DNA from: Lachnospiraceae bacterium
GTDB lineage: Bacteria > Bacillota > Clostridia > Lachnospirales > Lachnospiraceae
Reading direction: 5' to 3'
DNA: 44,199 bases
NCBI GenBank assembly: GCA_017450065.1
Contig: JAFSYI010000095.1
Coordinates: 1-44,199, forward strand
The notes under the pieces are model-generated. The model saw only the letters and a list, made by a program, of their open reading frames with translations. It searched no databases and was not told the DNA's origin. The position numbers were made by a program, and so were the translations under genes. How positions within the stretch are numbered: position 1 is the stretch's first letter; each line of letters begins with the position of its first letter. This document shows, in pieces, positions 17,174 through 26,005 of the stretch.

Positions 17174-18505
17174 TCATCCTCCAAGGAAATCTATAAGGAT
17201 CTTTATCATGAAAAGCACGGCGACAACCCAGGTCATGGCATCTGTTTCCTTAATCTTCCCGCTTAATGATTTAATGAACACATATGAAAGTATACCGAAC
17301 ATGATGCCATCCGAAATGCTTGAAGCCGCAACCATAAGGATAATGGTCATGAACGCAGGTATGGCTTCCGTGTAATCGTCAAAGTTTATGGTCTTAACAG
17401 GTGTTATCATCATAACTCCGACTATGATAAGCGCAGGTGAAGTGGCGGCACTCGGAATAGATCCGAACAGAGGCTCCAGGAAGAGCGACAGCACAAACAT
17501 CAGCCCAACGGTGACTGCCGTAAGACCGGTTCTGCCTCCCTCCGCTACACCCGCTGAGCTCTCGACGAAGGTTGTGACCGTGGATGTTCCGAGTACTGAT
17601 CCTGTTGTTGTACCTATTGCATCGGCAAGAAGAGCCTGCCTGGCACGTGGTATGGATCCGTCCGGATTTATTATTCCCGATTTTCCGGCGCATGCGATCA
17701 GCGTTCCTACCGTATCAAACATGTCAAAGTATAGAAATGTCAGCACTATGATCACAAAATCAAAGACCGATCTGCTGTCTGCCGTTATCTCGGAAAAGGC
17801 AAATTCCCAAAAATAAGGTGTTGTGGGAATATAACTTCCTCCGGCATAAGATGTGATACCCGACGGTATTCCTATCAGCGTAGTTATAATCATTCCTATC
17901 AGCAGAGCGCCCTTTATTCTTCTGGCCAGTAATACAGCCGTTATTATGAGGCCCGCTACCGCTGTTCCGGAGGCTCCCTTATACCATTCGGGATTCAGGG
18001 CTGTGAGATTACTCTCGTCAGATATTATGATCCCGGCATTTTTAAGCCCTATATACGCAACAAAGAGACCTACTCCGGCTCCTATCGCTTTTTTTATATT
18101 TGCAGGAACGCTGTTTACAATAGCCTCTCTTATATTGGTAACAGTCATGATCAGAAAGATGATGCCTTCGACAAATATAGCTGTCAGAGCCCAGTGCCAC
18201 GAATAACCCATTCCTATGCAGACAGTATATGAAAAAAGCGCATTAAGCCCCATACCTGCCGAAAGTGCAAAAGGAAGATTCGCAACCAGCCCCATAAAGA
18301 TCGATGCTATGGCCGATGCTATCGCAGTTGCCGCAAACACCTTGGCAAAATCCATTCCCGAGTCCGACAGTATGAGCGGGTTCACAACAAGGATATATGC
18401 CATTGTCATAAAAGTTGTGATACCTGCCATTACCTCTGTCCTGACATCGGTTCCATTCTCCTTCAGCTTAAATATCCGCTCGAGCTTTTCCATCTCAAAA
18501 ACCAT
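17174..18505 (-). CDS. AzgA-type purine (adenine/guanine/hypoxanthine) permease
   Basis: 443-aa integral membrane transporter of the NCS2 superfamily, AzgA/PbuG/PbuO branch, importing purine bases with protons. The opening KLKENGTDVRTEVMAGITTFMTMAYIL is diagnostic. About 12-14 TM segments follow, with FALSAGMGLNALFSY and GTSTVTTFVESSAGVAEGGRTGL as the substrate-binding helices. Two starts are possible: ATG at 18505, where GGGAG abuts the codon, or ATG at 18493 (MEKLERIF). The 34-bp gap to the epimerase gene has no room for a purine riboswitch, so regulation must come from the upstream promoter or another mechanism. Confidence 0.9.
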   Translation of the reverse strand: MVFEMEKLERIFKLKENGTDVRTEVMAGITTFMTMAYILVVNPLILSDSGMDFAKVFAATAIASAIASIFMGLVANLPFALSAGMGLNALFSYTVCIGMGYSWHWALTAIFVEGIIFLIMTVTNIREAIVNSVPANIKKAIGAGVGLFVAYIGLKNAGIIISDESNLTALNPEWYKGASGTAVAGLIITAVLLARRIKGALLIGMIITTLIGIPSGITSYAGGSYIPTTPYFWEFAFSEITADSRSVFDFVIIVLTFLYFDMFDTVGTLIACAGKSGIINPDGSIPRARQALLADAIGTTTGSVLGTSTVTTFVESSAGVAEGGRTGLTAVTVGLMFVLSLFLEPLFGSIPSAATSPALIIVGVMMITPVKTINFDDYTEAIPAFMTIILMVAASSISDGIMFGILSYVFIKSLSGKIKETDAMTWVVAVLFMIKILIDFLGG

Positions 18506-18539
18506 CTCCCATCTTTTTAGTTATGTAAACCATACAGGC

Positions 18540-19460
18540 TTATCCCCTGTATACTTTTATACAGCTTCTGAGCCCGTCAGCAAGTGAGGCAGCTTCTATC
18601 CCCAGTTTCTTAAACACCCCGCCCCGGCAGCGCTCCGACTCTGCAGCAGACAGCGGGAACGGAAGCATCACACCTCCCGTGACAATATCATCCTTATTCA
18701 TGACACACGTTTCAAACGGAGGCACTCTGTCCGAAAAGCTTTCATATGCGTTGGCAAGCGCAGCCTCAAATGTATCATATGTAATAATTTCATCATCACA
18801 CAGATTATAGGCATTCACAAGCTCATCCAACGGAAGCGCGCAGAGCCTCAGTACCGCTTCCGCCGCATCTTTGATATATATCATCTGCCAGTATCCGTCC
18901 GCTCCTCCGGGATGGATGATCCGGCCGGTCTCTTCAACCCATTTTATATATATGCTCTCTCTCGGTGCATAATTGCCCGGTCCGTACAGAACAGCCGGTC
19001 TTACCGAAACAGGGATCACGCCCAGACGTTTACATTCATATATAAGCTCAGTCTCAAGCGCTGCCTTTCCCGAAATATATTCGCCCTCTTCTCCTTCAAA
19101 TTTTCTGTCTTCAAGCAAAGAATCCTCTGTCAGTATCCTGCCGGTCCCGCGTCTGTATACATCAACCGTGCTTATAAATATATATCTTCCGAGTGCGGCA
19201 GTATCAAGGCATGAAAGCAGCGAAGCTATATCGCCCGGGGCGTAAGCGCAGAAATCGACTACCGCATCGAACCCTTCCTTTTCAAGCGACAGGCTTTTGA
19301 GCTGCACGGGATCGTGTCTGTCTGCTTTAAGCTCTCTCACGCCGTCAAGCCCCACGGCAATGTTTCCCCTGTTAAGTACCGTTACCTCATGTCTGCCGTG
19401 TGCCAGCTGGACAAACCATCTTCCGAAGAAGTAGCTTCCTCCTATAACAAGAATCTTCAT
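18540..19460 (-). CDS. NAD-dependent epimerase/dehydratase (extended SDR)
   Basis: 306-aa extended short-chain dehydrogenase of the NDP-sugar epimerase/reductase type. The N-terminal Rossmann motif is ILVIGGSYFFGRW, close to GxxxFxG. The catalytic pair is in YISGKAALE (YxxxK), preceded by FISTVDVYRRG and followed by RPAVLYGPGNY, with a substrate-domain C-terminus. Variants with GGxxFxGR and this length are often annotated as isoflavone-reductase- or CSP41-like epimerases. The start follows GGAG. It sits between upp and the purine permease with gaps of about 30 bp on each side, so it is in the nucleobase-salvage run; its substrate cannot be inferred. Confidence 0.82.
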   Translation of the reverse strand: MKILVIGGSYFFGRWFVQLAHGRHEVTVLNRGNIAVGLDGVRELKADRHDPVQLKSLSLEKEGFDAVVDFCAYAPGDIASLLSCLDTAALGRYIFISTVDVYRRGTGRILTEDSLLEDRKFEGEEGEYISGKAALETELIYECKRLGVIPVSVRPAVLYGPGNYAPRESIYIKWVEETGRIIHPGGADGYWQMIYIKDAAEAVLRLCALPLDELVNAYNLCDDEIITYDTFEAALANAYESFSDRVPPFETCVMNKDDIVTGGVMLPFPLSAAESERCRGGVFKKLGIEAASLADGLRSCIKVYRG

Positions 19461-19489
19461 ATTTAATCCGGCTCCTTCAGGGCTCTCTT

Positions 19490-20134
19490 CTACTTCGTGC
19501 CGAATATCCTGTCTCCCGCATCGCCGAGACCCGGACAGATATATGCATCATCATTAAGCTCCCTGTCAAGATGCCCTATATAGATCTGGACATCGGGATG
19601 AGCACTGTTAAGCTTCTCAACGCCCTCAGGCGCTGCTATGATGCACATGAACTTAATGTCGACTCCGCCATGCTCCTTTATCTGCGATATTGCATCGGCA
19701 GCCGAACCGCCCGTTGCAAGCATCGGATCCAGCACCACTATCGTCCTCTCCTCAATGGGACTTGGCAGCTTACAGTAATATTCCTGAGGCTCGTGTGTAT
19801 CCTCATCCCTGTACATTCCTATATGCCCCACCTTTGCCGATGGAACAAGCGCAAGCACCCCTCCTACCATTCCGAGGCCCGCGCGCAATATCGGAACTAT
19901 CGCAAGCTTTCTTCCCGATATCATCGGAGTCATGCATTTCTCTATGGGTGTTTCCACCTCAACCTCCTCCATCGGAAGATCCTTAAGAGCCACAAATCCT
20001 TCCAGCATGGCTATCTCTTCCACAAGCTTTCTGAATTCATTGGTTCCTGTGTTCTTATCTCTCAGCATTGATATCTTATGCTGTATAAGCGGATGATCCA
20101 GTATAAAAATATTTTCCATGTTTTCGAAGTCCAT
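19490..20134 (-). CDS. upp: Uracil phosphoribosyltransferase
   Basis: 214-aa enzyme converting uracil and PRPP to UMP (pyrimidine salvage). Hallmarks are [21 protein letters not shown], the PRPP-binding loop [27 protein letters not shown] and the C-terminal uracil-binding segment [16 protein letters not shown]. Length is normal. The ATG at 20134 was chosen because GGAGG lies 6 nt upstream; a GTG two codons earlier lies too close to it. It follows uraA on the same strand, so importer and salvage enzyme are co-expressed. Confidence 0.96.
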   Translation of the reverse strand: MDFENMENIFILDHPLIQHKISMLRDKNTGTNEFRKLVEEIAMLEGFVALKDLPMEEVEVETPIEKCMTPMISGRKLAIVPILRAGLGMVGGVLALVPSAKVGHIGMYRDEDTHEPQEYYCKLPSPIEERTIVVLDPMLATGGSAADAISQIKEHGGVDIKFMCIIAAPEGVEKLNSAHPDVQIYIGHLDRELNDDAYICPGLGDAGDRIFGTK

Positions 20135-20200
20135 AAGCACCCTCCCTTTTTTATTTATGGTCTTTCTTTTGGTATCTGATCATTTCTGCTTTTTTATGTT

Positions 20201-21637
20201 TTATTTCCGGTTCTTTCCGCCGTCTTTTTTATCCTTTTGATCGTCCGAGCTCATGATATACACGCCCCTGCTCCTGTCTCCCTGCGGATTCACACCGTAA
20301 TTATAATCGTTTCCGGGAAGGACCGCATTAAGCAGGATACCGAGAACGGCTGCGATTGCCAGGGATGTAAGGGTTATGGAAGCAGATCCTACATGGAAAG
20401 TGAATCCACCCCCAAAGCCAAGACCGCTTACAAATATAACTCCGGCAATGATCAGATTGCGCGACTTGGTCATGTCCACCCGGTTCTCCACGATATTTCT
20501 TACGCCGATCGCGGAGATCATTCCGTAAAGCATAAACGAAATTCCCCCGATTATCGCAGTGGGCATGGTTGATATAAACGCCGAAAATTTCGGAATGAAC
20601 GAAAGAATGATCGCCATAACGGCAGCTATACGTATCACCAGCGGATCATATACCTTGGAGAGCTCAAGCACGCCGGTATTCTCTCCATAGGTTGTATTGG
20701 CCGGACCGCCGATAAGGCCAGCGAAAGCGGTTGCAAGTCCGTCGCCGGTAAGAGTCCTGTGGAGTCCCGGTTCTTCAATAAAATTCTCTCCGACGGTCGC
20801 CGAAATGGCAGACATATCCCCTATATGCTCCATCATTGAGGCAATGGCTATGGGAGCCATGACAAGTATCGCATTAAAATCGAACCTGCAGAACCTGAAG
20901 GGCGGGATACTTATCAGTGCGGCTTCGGCTACGGGCGTAAAATCGATGATCACAGTCCCATCGGGATTGGTAAAGCCTGCTGCATTCAGTATCACGGCTA
21001 CTCCGTAGGAGACCGCCACGCCCATAAGAATGGGAATGATCTTAAACATTCCCCTGCCCCATATATTGAAAATAATGACAACCGCAAGAGCTATAAGGGC
21101 AAGTATCCAGTTACCGGAAGCATTGGATACTGCCGATGTGGCAAGTGAAAGACCTATGCATATTATGATCGGTCCGGTAACAACCGGCGGAAGAAATCTC
21201 ATGACCTTATGGATTCCAACCATCTTTATGATAATGGCAAGTACAAAATACAGGAAACCCGCTACCAGCACTCCTCCGCATGCATATGCAACCTTGTCAT
21301 CCGCTCCCATTCCGGCATACATTCCGTTCTCCAGATTGGCCACCGCATAGAAGCCGCCCAGGAAGGCAAAGGATGATCCAAGGAACACGGGAACCTTAAA
21401 GCCCGTACAAAAGTGAAACAAAAGCGTTCCGACTCCCGCACAGAATAAAGTCACTCCCACAGTAAGTCCCCTGGTTATCGGTTCACCCGTGGCATCCGCA
21501 AAATATCCTCCGACTATGATCGGCACAAGCACCGTTGCACCGAACATCGCAAACAGATGCTGGAGTCCGAGAATCAGCATTTTCGCTTTTCCGAGAGTCT
21601 TCGCATCTCTGATGGGCTGTACATCGTTATTATCCAT
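20201..21637 (-). CDS. uraA: Uracil/xanthine permease, NCS2 family
   Basis: 478-aa NCS2-family nucleobase:proton symporter with about 14 TM segments. Visible family elements include LGLQHLFAMFGATVLVPIIVG, FLGSSFAFLGGFY, MMEHIGDMSAISATVGENF (substrate-binding helix 8 with the conserved Glu) and GGPANTTYGENTGVLELSKVYDP (helix 10). The adjacent upp makes uracil the likely substrate. The C-terminus ends with a charged tail (SSDDQKDKKDGGKNRK), longer than in E. coli UraA. GGAGG precedes the ATG by 6 nt, and a promoter with near-consensus -35 and -10 boxes lies about 35 bp upstream. Confidence 0.93.
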   Translation of the reverse strand: MDNNDVQPIRDAKTLGKAKMLILGLQHLFAMFGATVLVPIIVGGYFADATGEPITRGLTVGVTLFCAGVGTLLFHFCTGFKVPVFLGSSFAFLGGFYAVANLENGMYAGMGADDKVAYACGGVLVAGFLYFVLAIIIKMVGIHKVMRFLPPVVTGPIIICIGLSLATSAVSNASGNWILALIALAVVIIFNIWGRGMFKIIPILMGVAVSYGVAVILNAAGFTNPDGTVIIDFTPVAEAALISIPPFRFCRFDFNAILVMAPIAIASMMEHIGDMSAISATVGENFIEEPGLHRTLTGDGLATAFAGLIGGPANTTYGENTGVLELSKVYDPLVIRIAAVMAIILSFIPKFSAFISTMPTAIIGGISFMLYGMISAIGVRNIVENRVDMTKSRNLIIAGVIFVSGLGFGGGFTFHVGSASITLTSLAIAAVLGILLNAVLPGNDYNYGVNPQGDRSRGVYIMSSDDQKDKKDGGKNRK

Positions 21638-21673
21638 TTCCTACCTCCCACTACCCATAATCACATCTTTTAT

Positions 21674-21702
21674 ATTCTACTATTTATGCCGATTATTATC
21701 AA
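21674..21702 (-). promoter_or_regulatory. Sigma-A-type promoter of uraA-upp
   Basis: On the minus strand: TTGATA (21697-21702), 17-bp spacer, TAGAAT (21674-21679). This leaves a leader of about 30 nt before the uraA ATG, too short for a PyrR-type attenuator. Confidence 0.75.
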
Positions 21703-21773
21703 CTACTAAATAAGTTTACATAACATATACATCGCACATATTTTGTTTTTTTCTGTTAATCTCATACAAAATA

Positions 21774-21782
21774 TGGTATATT
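21774..21782 (+). promoter_or_regulatory. Extended -10 promoter of the acyltransferase-DUF6320 pair
   Basis: TGG followed by TATATT (21777-21782) matches the TGnTATAAT extended -10 pattern, about 57 bp before the acyltransferase ATG. A -35 hexamer is weak (tgttaa at 17 bp). It lies back to back with the uraA promoter. Confidence 0.45.
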
Positions 21783-21838
21783 TACTGTGTATGCGTTTAT
21801 AACGTAAAACATTAGAAGAAAAGGTATCATATACACAA

Positions 21839-23107
21839 ATGAATTCCGACTGGTACAAGATGGACAACGTGGCCAAGGTTTTTCTGGCCTCACACAACAA
21901 ACGAAACCCCAGATCGATAAGGGTCAGCTGCGTGCTCAACGAAAGTATCGACAGGGATGTTCTTGAAAGGGCGCTTTCGCTCACGGTCAGGGAACGGCCT
22001 CAGTTTCAGGTCCGCATAAGGCGCGGGTTTTTCTGGAATTATCTCGAGCATACGGATGTCATGCCGGTTGCGGTACCGGAAACCCTCGGTCCCTGCCCTT
22101 CACTTTACGGCGAATCATACAAGGGAGTCCTGCATTATCTCGTATCCTATTACAATAACAGAATAAATATCGATATGTCGCATGCGATAAGCGACGGAAC
22201 CGGTGCCTTCACCCTGCTTAAGCTCCTTGTGTTCAATTATCTCAAGCTGAAGTATCCCGATGAAATGGCGGACTCCTCTCTTCAGGATACCGCATCGGCG
22301 GATGACCGTTTCAGGAACAGTTACGATCATTTCTATGATGACAACGGATCGTCAACCATTCTGCCAAAGCAGATCCTTAACAAAAAAGAGAAGGCCTTCC
22401 AGATCCAGAGCCGCAAGCTCCCATACAATCAGCTCCAGTACATTGAAGCACACGCAGAAGCCGGCAAGCTCTTAAAGAAGGCAAAGGAACTGCATGTAAG
22501 CCTTACTTCCCTTCTTGGCGCCATGCTCATCCTTGCGATATCGGCCGATATGCCGACAAGGCAGCACAAACGTCCGATCACTATCTCGGTACCGGTAAAT
22601 CTGAGGAACTTCTTTCCGTCGGATACACTGAGGAATTTCTTCAATAATATAGATGTATCGCACAAGATTGACGGTTCGGAGACTCTTGAATCACTTGCTC
22701 TTGAATTCGACAGAGAGCTCAAGGAAAGCACCACGCCGGAACGGATCAAAGAGCAGATGAACAGATACCAGAATATAGAGCAGCTGTTTCTTGCAAGGAT
22801 GGTGCCTCTGTTTATCAAACAGCCGGTTGTAAGATTCTTTTCCAAAAGAGAAACCGGAAGAGTAACAGCAATACTCTCCAATCTCGGCAGGATCGATATG
22901 CCTGCGGAAGCCGCACCGTTCATCAGCGGATTTACCGATTTCTGCAGTACGGACAATATATTTATAACAATAACCACCTATGGTAACGACCTGGTTCTGG
23001 GTATAGCAACAGCCTATTCGGGAACAGGGAGCATCAGGCGGCTCTTAAGTTCGATAAAAGAGACCGGCTCTGATATAAGTCTTTATGCTACGGAGATTAT
23101 AAAATGA
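21839..23107 (+). CDS. Condensation/alcohol-acetyltransferase-like acyltransferase
   Basis: 422-aa soluble protein of the CoA-dependent acyltransferase superfamily (condensation domains, PapA, alcohol acetyltransferases). The catalytic HxxxDG motif is clear: H115-A-I-S-D119-G120 within MSHAISDGTGAF. The N-terminus WYKMDNVAKVFLAS and the mid-protein segment SVPVNLRNFFPSDTLRNFF match the pattern of this family in Clostridia, where the second half closes the substrate channel. No carrier-protein or adenylation domain is present, so it is a stand-alone enzyme, not an NRPS piece. Acyl donor and acceptor are unknown. The ribosome binding site (GAAAAGG) is weak and rather distant. Its stop overlaps the next start (ATGA). 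Confidence 0.8.
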   Translation: MNSDWYKMDNVAKVFLASHNKRNPRSIRVSCVLNESIDRDVLERALSLTVRERPQFQVRIRRGFFWNYLEHTDVMPVAVPETLGPCPSLYGESYKGVLHYLVSYYNNRINIDMSHAISDGTGAFTLLKLLVFNYLKLKYPDEMADSSLQDTASADDRFRNSYDHFYDDNGSSTILPKQILNKKEKAFQIQSRKLPYNQLQYIEAHAEAGKLLKKAKELHVSLTSLLGAMLILAISADMPTRQHKRPITISVPVNLRNFFPSDTLRNFFNNIDVSHKIDGSETLESLALEFDRELKESTTPERIKEQMNRYQNIEQLFLARMVPLFIKQPVVRFFSKRETGRVTAILSNLGRIDMPAEAAPFISGFTDFCSTDNIFITITTYGNDLVLGIATAYSGTGSIRRLLSSIKETGSDISLYATEIIK

Positions 23108-23760
23108 AAACATGTATGAACTGCAATATAAGTGTGGGCGGAAATGCGGATACCTGTCCTTTATGCCAGAATTCTCTGACCGGAACGGCATCTCCCAACA
23201 ACTGGCCTTCACCTACCCGTCTGAGAAAGCAGGCATTCCTGTACAAGCTTCAGCTCTTTATTGTACTTGCCGCCATAGTCGTGGGATTATCTCTTGATTT
23301 TCTGCTTGATCTGAACAACGGAAGACACTACAGTCTGATTTTTTCGTTATGGCTTATCATCTTTGAACTGGATCTGTGGAATAATATAAAGAAGGTCTTC
23401 ATCATATCAAAAACAGTAAGCTTAACCATACTCCATGTAAGCCTTCTGCTTCTTCTTACGGCGTGGTATTATAACTTCTTTGATATAGCCGCTTTTACGA
23501 TAGTTCCCATTCTTACCGGAACCGCTCTTCTTGCCAATATGACATTTGCAATGATAGATACCAGGGAAAATGCGATGGTCTATCTGCTTGAAAATATTCT
23601 GATCGTTTTTATCATTTACGCCGTTTTAAAGGCACGGCACACCCAGCCCGGTCTCGTATGGACCATATGTCTTATGATCAGTCTGGTATGTCTCATAGGG
23701 ATCATAATATTCAAGGGCAGAAAGGTATCCAATGAAATACAAAAAAGGATGAATTTCTAG
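23104..23760 (+). CDS. DUF6320-like zinc-ribbon membrane protein
   Basis: 218-aa protein with an N-terminal zinc ribbon (Cys4, Cys7, Cys18, Cys21 in CMNC...CPLC) followed by a basic linker and about six TM segments (about 42-205). It is translationally coupled to the acyltransferase through a 4-bp ATGA overlap. Proteins of this type regularly accompany such acyltransferases in Lachnospiraceae, to my knowledge without an assigned function. A plausible role is membrane docking or handling of the acylated product, but this is inference from gene coupling only. Confidence 0.7.
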   Translation: MKTCMNCNISVGGNADTCPLCQNSLTGTASPNNWPSPTRLRKQAFLYKLQLFIVLAAIVVGLSLDFLLDLNNGRHYSLIFSLWLIIFELDLWNNIKKVFIISKTVSLTILHVSLLLLLTAWYYNFFDIAAFTIVPILTGTALLANMTFAMIDTRENAMVYLLENILIVFIIYAVLKARHTQPGLVWTICLMISLVCLIGIIIFKGRKVSNEIQKRMNF

Positions 23761-23763
23761 TTC

Positions 23764-23791
23764 GTATATACGTTTATTCGACCGTATTTAC
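23764..23791. other. Imperfect hairpin between convergent genes
   Basis: gtatatacg (23764-23772) pairs with cgtatttac (23783-23791) with one mismatch around a 10-nt loop, in the 36-bp gap between the converging DUF6320 and LysM genes. No T-run on either side, so a bidirectional terminator is only a possibility. Confidence 0.3.
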
Positions 23792-23796
23792 GTATA

Positions 23797-25680
23797 TCAG
23801 GCGGCGTTCCCTGTATTCGGAATTACGAATACCTGCCCAATGTCTATTAACGACGGATTTATTATAATATCCGCATTTACGGAGTATATTTCAACCCATT
23901 TTGTTCCGTCTCCGTATGCTTTTTTTGCAATATTCCACAGGCAGTCACCTTTAACCACCTCATATGTACCACCGGCTGCGATCGTCCTGTCTTCTTCACT
24001 TTCCTTCTCTTCTTTTTTCTCTATTGTCCCGGCGGTTGCTACTTCTGTTTTCTGTGCGATCGTCTCTGCCTTTTCTCTGGCTTCCTGTACTATACCTTCT
24101 GACTCTTTCTCAGCCTTCTGTACCTTCTGTGCTGCTTCTTCTTCGGCTTTTTCAACCTTTCCTGCTGCCTCTGTCTCTGCTTTTTTAAGCTTTTCCTCTG
24201 CCTCAGCCTTTGCTTCTTCTATTATCCTTGCAGCCTCTTCCTCTGCACTCTTTTTTATTTCATCAGCCTCTTCTTTAGCCCTGTTTGTTGTAAGCTCTGC
24301 TTCTTCCTTAGCCTTTTCAGTTGTAAGCTCTGCCTCTTCTTTGGCTTTGTTTATTATTTCTTCAGCCCCGGCATCCGTATCTTCCTTAACATCCGGATCT
24401 TTTGTATCGTTCTCCTCACTGATTTCCGAACCTTTATCGTCAATATCCTCTTTCGTTCCGGCTTCCTTCGTTGTCTCCCCGTCCGGATCCCTCGTAATAT
24501 CCGAAGCCACATTCTTTGCTTCACTGATTATCCTGTCAGCCTCTTCTTCGGCCTTTTTCCTGGATGCCTCTGCATCCTCGGCGGCATTCTTCTTTATCTC
24601 ATCTGCTTCTTCTTCAGCAGCCTTTCTTATATCATCGGCTTTCTTAACGATCTCCTCGGCTTCTTTCATAGCCTTTTCTATGATTCCGTCTGCCGTCTCC
24701 TTTTCATTATCCTTTGTTATCTCCACTTCATTTGCGGACTCATCAGGGCTGATCTCTGCCTTTTCCGTATCTTCTGCTTCCTCTGCTGTTTTCTCTGTAT
24801 CTTCTGCTTCCTCTGTATCTTCTGCAGCTTCCTGAGCGCCTTCCTCTTTTATTTCTTCAGGAGCGTCCTTGTCTTCCGCCTTATCGTCTTCTGCGGCTTT
24901 ATCCTCTTTAGCTGCCTCTTCTCCTTCTGCTGCTATATCTTCTGCTGTTTCTTTATCTTCTTCCGGGTCTTTTTTCTCTTCTGCCGTCTTATCTTCCGTT
25001 TCTTCGGCTTCTTCTGATGTTGCGCCTTCTTCCTCTACTACTTCCTTAGCTTCTTCCTTTATTTCTTCCCTGTCTTCTTCCTTTATTTCTTCCTTATCTT
25101 CTTCCTCTGTTTCGTCACCGGTTTTTTTCTCTTCAGTTTCTTTCACCTGGCTTTCTTCCCTGTTCTCATCACCGGCCTCTGCGTCTTTTGCTGCCTTATC
25201 TGTATCCCCGACAAAATAATCCTCTACATGCGTATGTTCATCAATAACTATTATCTCCACATTGGAGAATCCTTTTTCCACTATCTTTGCCCAGAGTCCC
25301 TGCATTTCATTTCCGCCACCCAGGCTTTTGATAAGAGACTTTATATCACCCGTAACATTAACTTCCGCGTCTCCGTTATCATCATGTTCGATCTCTACCG
25401 TTATGACCTCGGCCTTAAGTCCCTCATAATACTTTCTGAGCTCTTCCACCTTCCCTGATACGGAAGCATCCCCGCTGTCAGCCTTCGAGCACAGGACTAT
25501 GAGCATATCCTTATAATCTTCTGCTGTCCGTTCGGTCTTCTCCGTTTCTTTCTTTAAAGTCTCCGGACCATTCTTCCCCGAAGCATATGTTTCATCTGTC
25601 CCCGCACAGATCACCGCAATAAGGATCGCAAGTACAAAAAACATCATTTTTAACAGCTTAGAAGTATCCCTTTTCATCAT
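23797..25680 (-). CDS. Secreted acidic coiled-coil protein with C-terminal LysM domain
   Basis: 627-aa protein with a signal peptide (basic start, hydrophobic 11-27, cleavage near TYASG). Residues about 50-160 form a compact folded region (YKDMLIVLCSKADSG, VEIIVIDEHTHVEDYFVGD). Then come about 400 residues of Glu/Lys/Ala-rich sequence. The first part is disordered acidic repeats; the second is regular heptad coiled coil with recurring EEADEIKK and EEAxRIIEEAK units. A single LysM domain closes the protein (about 571-622, GGTYEVVKGDCLWNIAKKAYGD), which usually binds peptidoglycan. The architecture suggests a wall-associated stalk or spacer. GAGGGG lies just before the ATG. A dispersed repeat lies 38-66 bp upstream. 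The strong compositional bias may be unstable repeat expansion. Confidence 0.75.
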   Translation of the reverse strand: MMKRDTSKLLKMMFFVLAILIAVICAGTDETYASGKNGPETLKKETEKTERTAEDYKDMLIVLCSKADSGDASVSGKVEELRKYYEGLKAEVITVEIEHDDNGDAEVNVTGDIKSLIKSLGGGNEMQGLWAKIVEKGFSNVEIIVIDEHTHVEDYFVGDTDKAAKDAEAGDENREESQVKETEEKKTGDETEEEDKEEIKEEDREEIKEEAKEVVEEEGATSEEAEETEDKTAEEKKDPEEDKETAEDIAAEGEEAAKEDKAAEDDKAEDKDAPEEIKEEGAQEAAEDTEEAEDTEKTAEEAEDTEKAEISPDESANEVEITKDNEKETADGIIEKAMKEAEEIVKKADDIRKAAEEEADEIKKNAAEDAEASRKKAEEEADRIISEAKNVASDITRDPDGETTKEAGTKEDIDDKGSEISEENDTKDPDVKEDTDAGAEEIINKAKEEAELTTEKAKEEAELTTNRAKEEADEIKKSAEEEAARIIEEAKAEAEEKLKKAETEAAGKVEKAEEEAAQKVQKAEKESEGIVQEAREKAETIAQKTEVATAGTIEKKEEKESEEDRTIAAGGTYEVVKGDCLWNIAKKAYGDGTKWVEIYSVNADIIINPSLIDIGQVFVIPNTGNAA

Positions 25681-25717
25681 TTTCCCCTCTGATATATTTT
25701 ATATTTTCTTCTGATTC

Positions 25718-25755
25718 ATAACTATTTGGAACAGGCTCAGAATACTGTGTATCCT
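25718..25755. repeat. Second copy (left arm) of the inverted-repeat element
   Basis: The stretch beginning ataactatttggaacaggc and running to about 25755 matches the left arm of the 1-127 element (gaacaggctcaRaatact, then gtat and further partial match). A shared acataaattt follows at 25800-25809. The mate arm is not seen here, so this looks like a partial or diverged copy. It lies 38 bp upstream of the LysM gene start and also contains a small ctgctt-cact-aagcag hairpin just beyond. Confidence 0.55.
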
Positions 25756-25930
25756 TAAGTCTGCTTCACTAAGCAGGCCGGATCTGCCCGTATTGATTTA
25801 CATAAATTTCCAATTTGGCATAGTAAGATAAAATACCACGTAGTATTTTAACAAAAAACAAATGATTTTTCCAGTACTTTTAAGGCTTTCCTTCACCCAG
25901 GCTGTTTATATATCTGCTTTTCGGAATCAA

Positions 25931-26005
25931 AAAAGGTAGACATAACATCTATATTTAGTGCCCTGTGCGGCACTCCGTTCGATATATAGTGTTATTCTAC
26001 CTTTT
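25931..26005 (-). terminator. Long imperfect hairpin with U-run, terminator of the tandem-receiver gene
   Basis: Arms aaaaggtaga (25931-25940) and tctacctttt (25996-26005) pair perfectly. After one bulge, ataaca pairs with tgttat and ctatat with its mate. An inner hairpin agtgcc-ctgtgc-ggcact (25957-25974) caps the structure. On the minus strand it ends in CTACCTTTTTTG, about 50 bp after the response-regulator stop. It is a good intrinsic terminator, but at 75 nt with an inner loop it is larger than usual and could also be a processed RNA. Confidence 0.7.

Noticed and set aside
18506-18539. Purine riboswitch for the AzgA permease
   Set aside because: The gap is 34 bp, too short for the aptamer.
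23840-24835. 331-codon plus-strand ORF rich in Ser, Ala and Phe
   Set aside because: It is the antisense reading of the Glu/Lys/Ala-rich LysM protein (GAA/GAG/AAA read as TTC/CTC/TTT). Low complexity and no ribosome binding site.
23797-25680. CRISPR-like or DNA repeat array in the LysM region
   Set aside because: Repeats are codon-level heptads (EEADEIKK types) of variable spacing, with no constant-length spacers.
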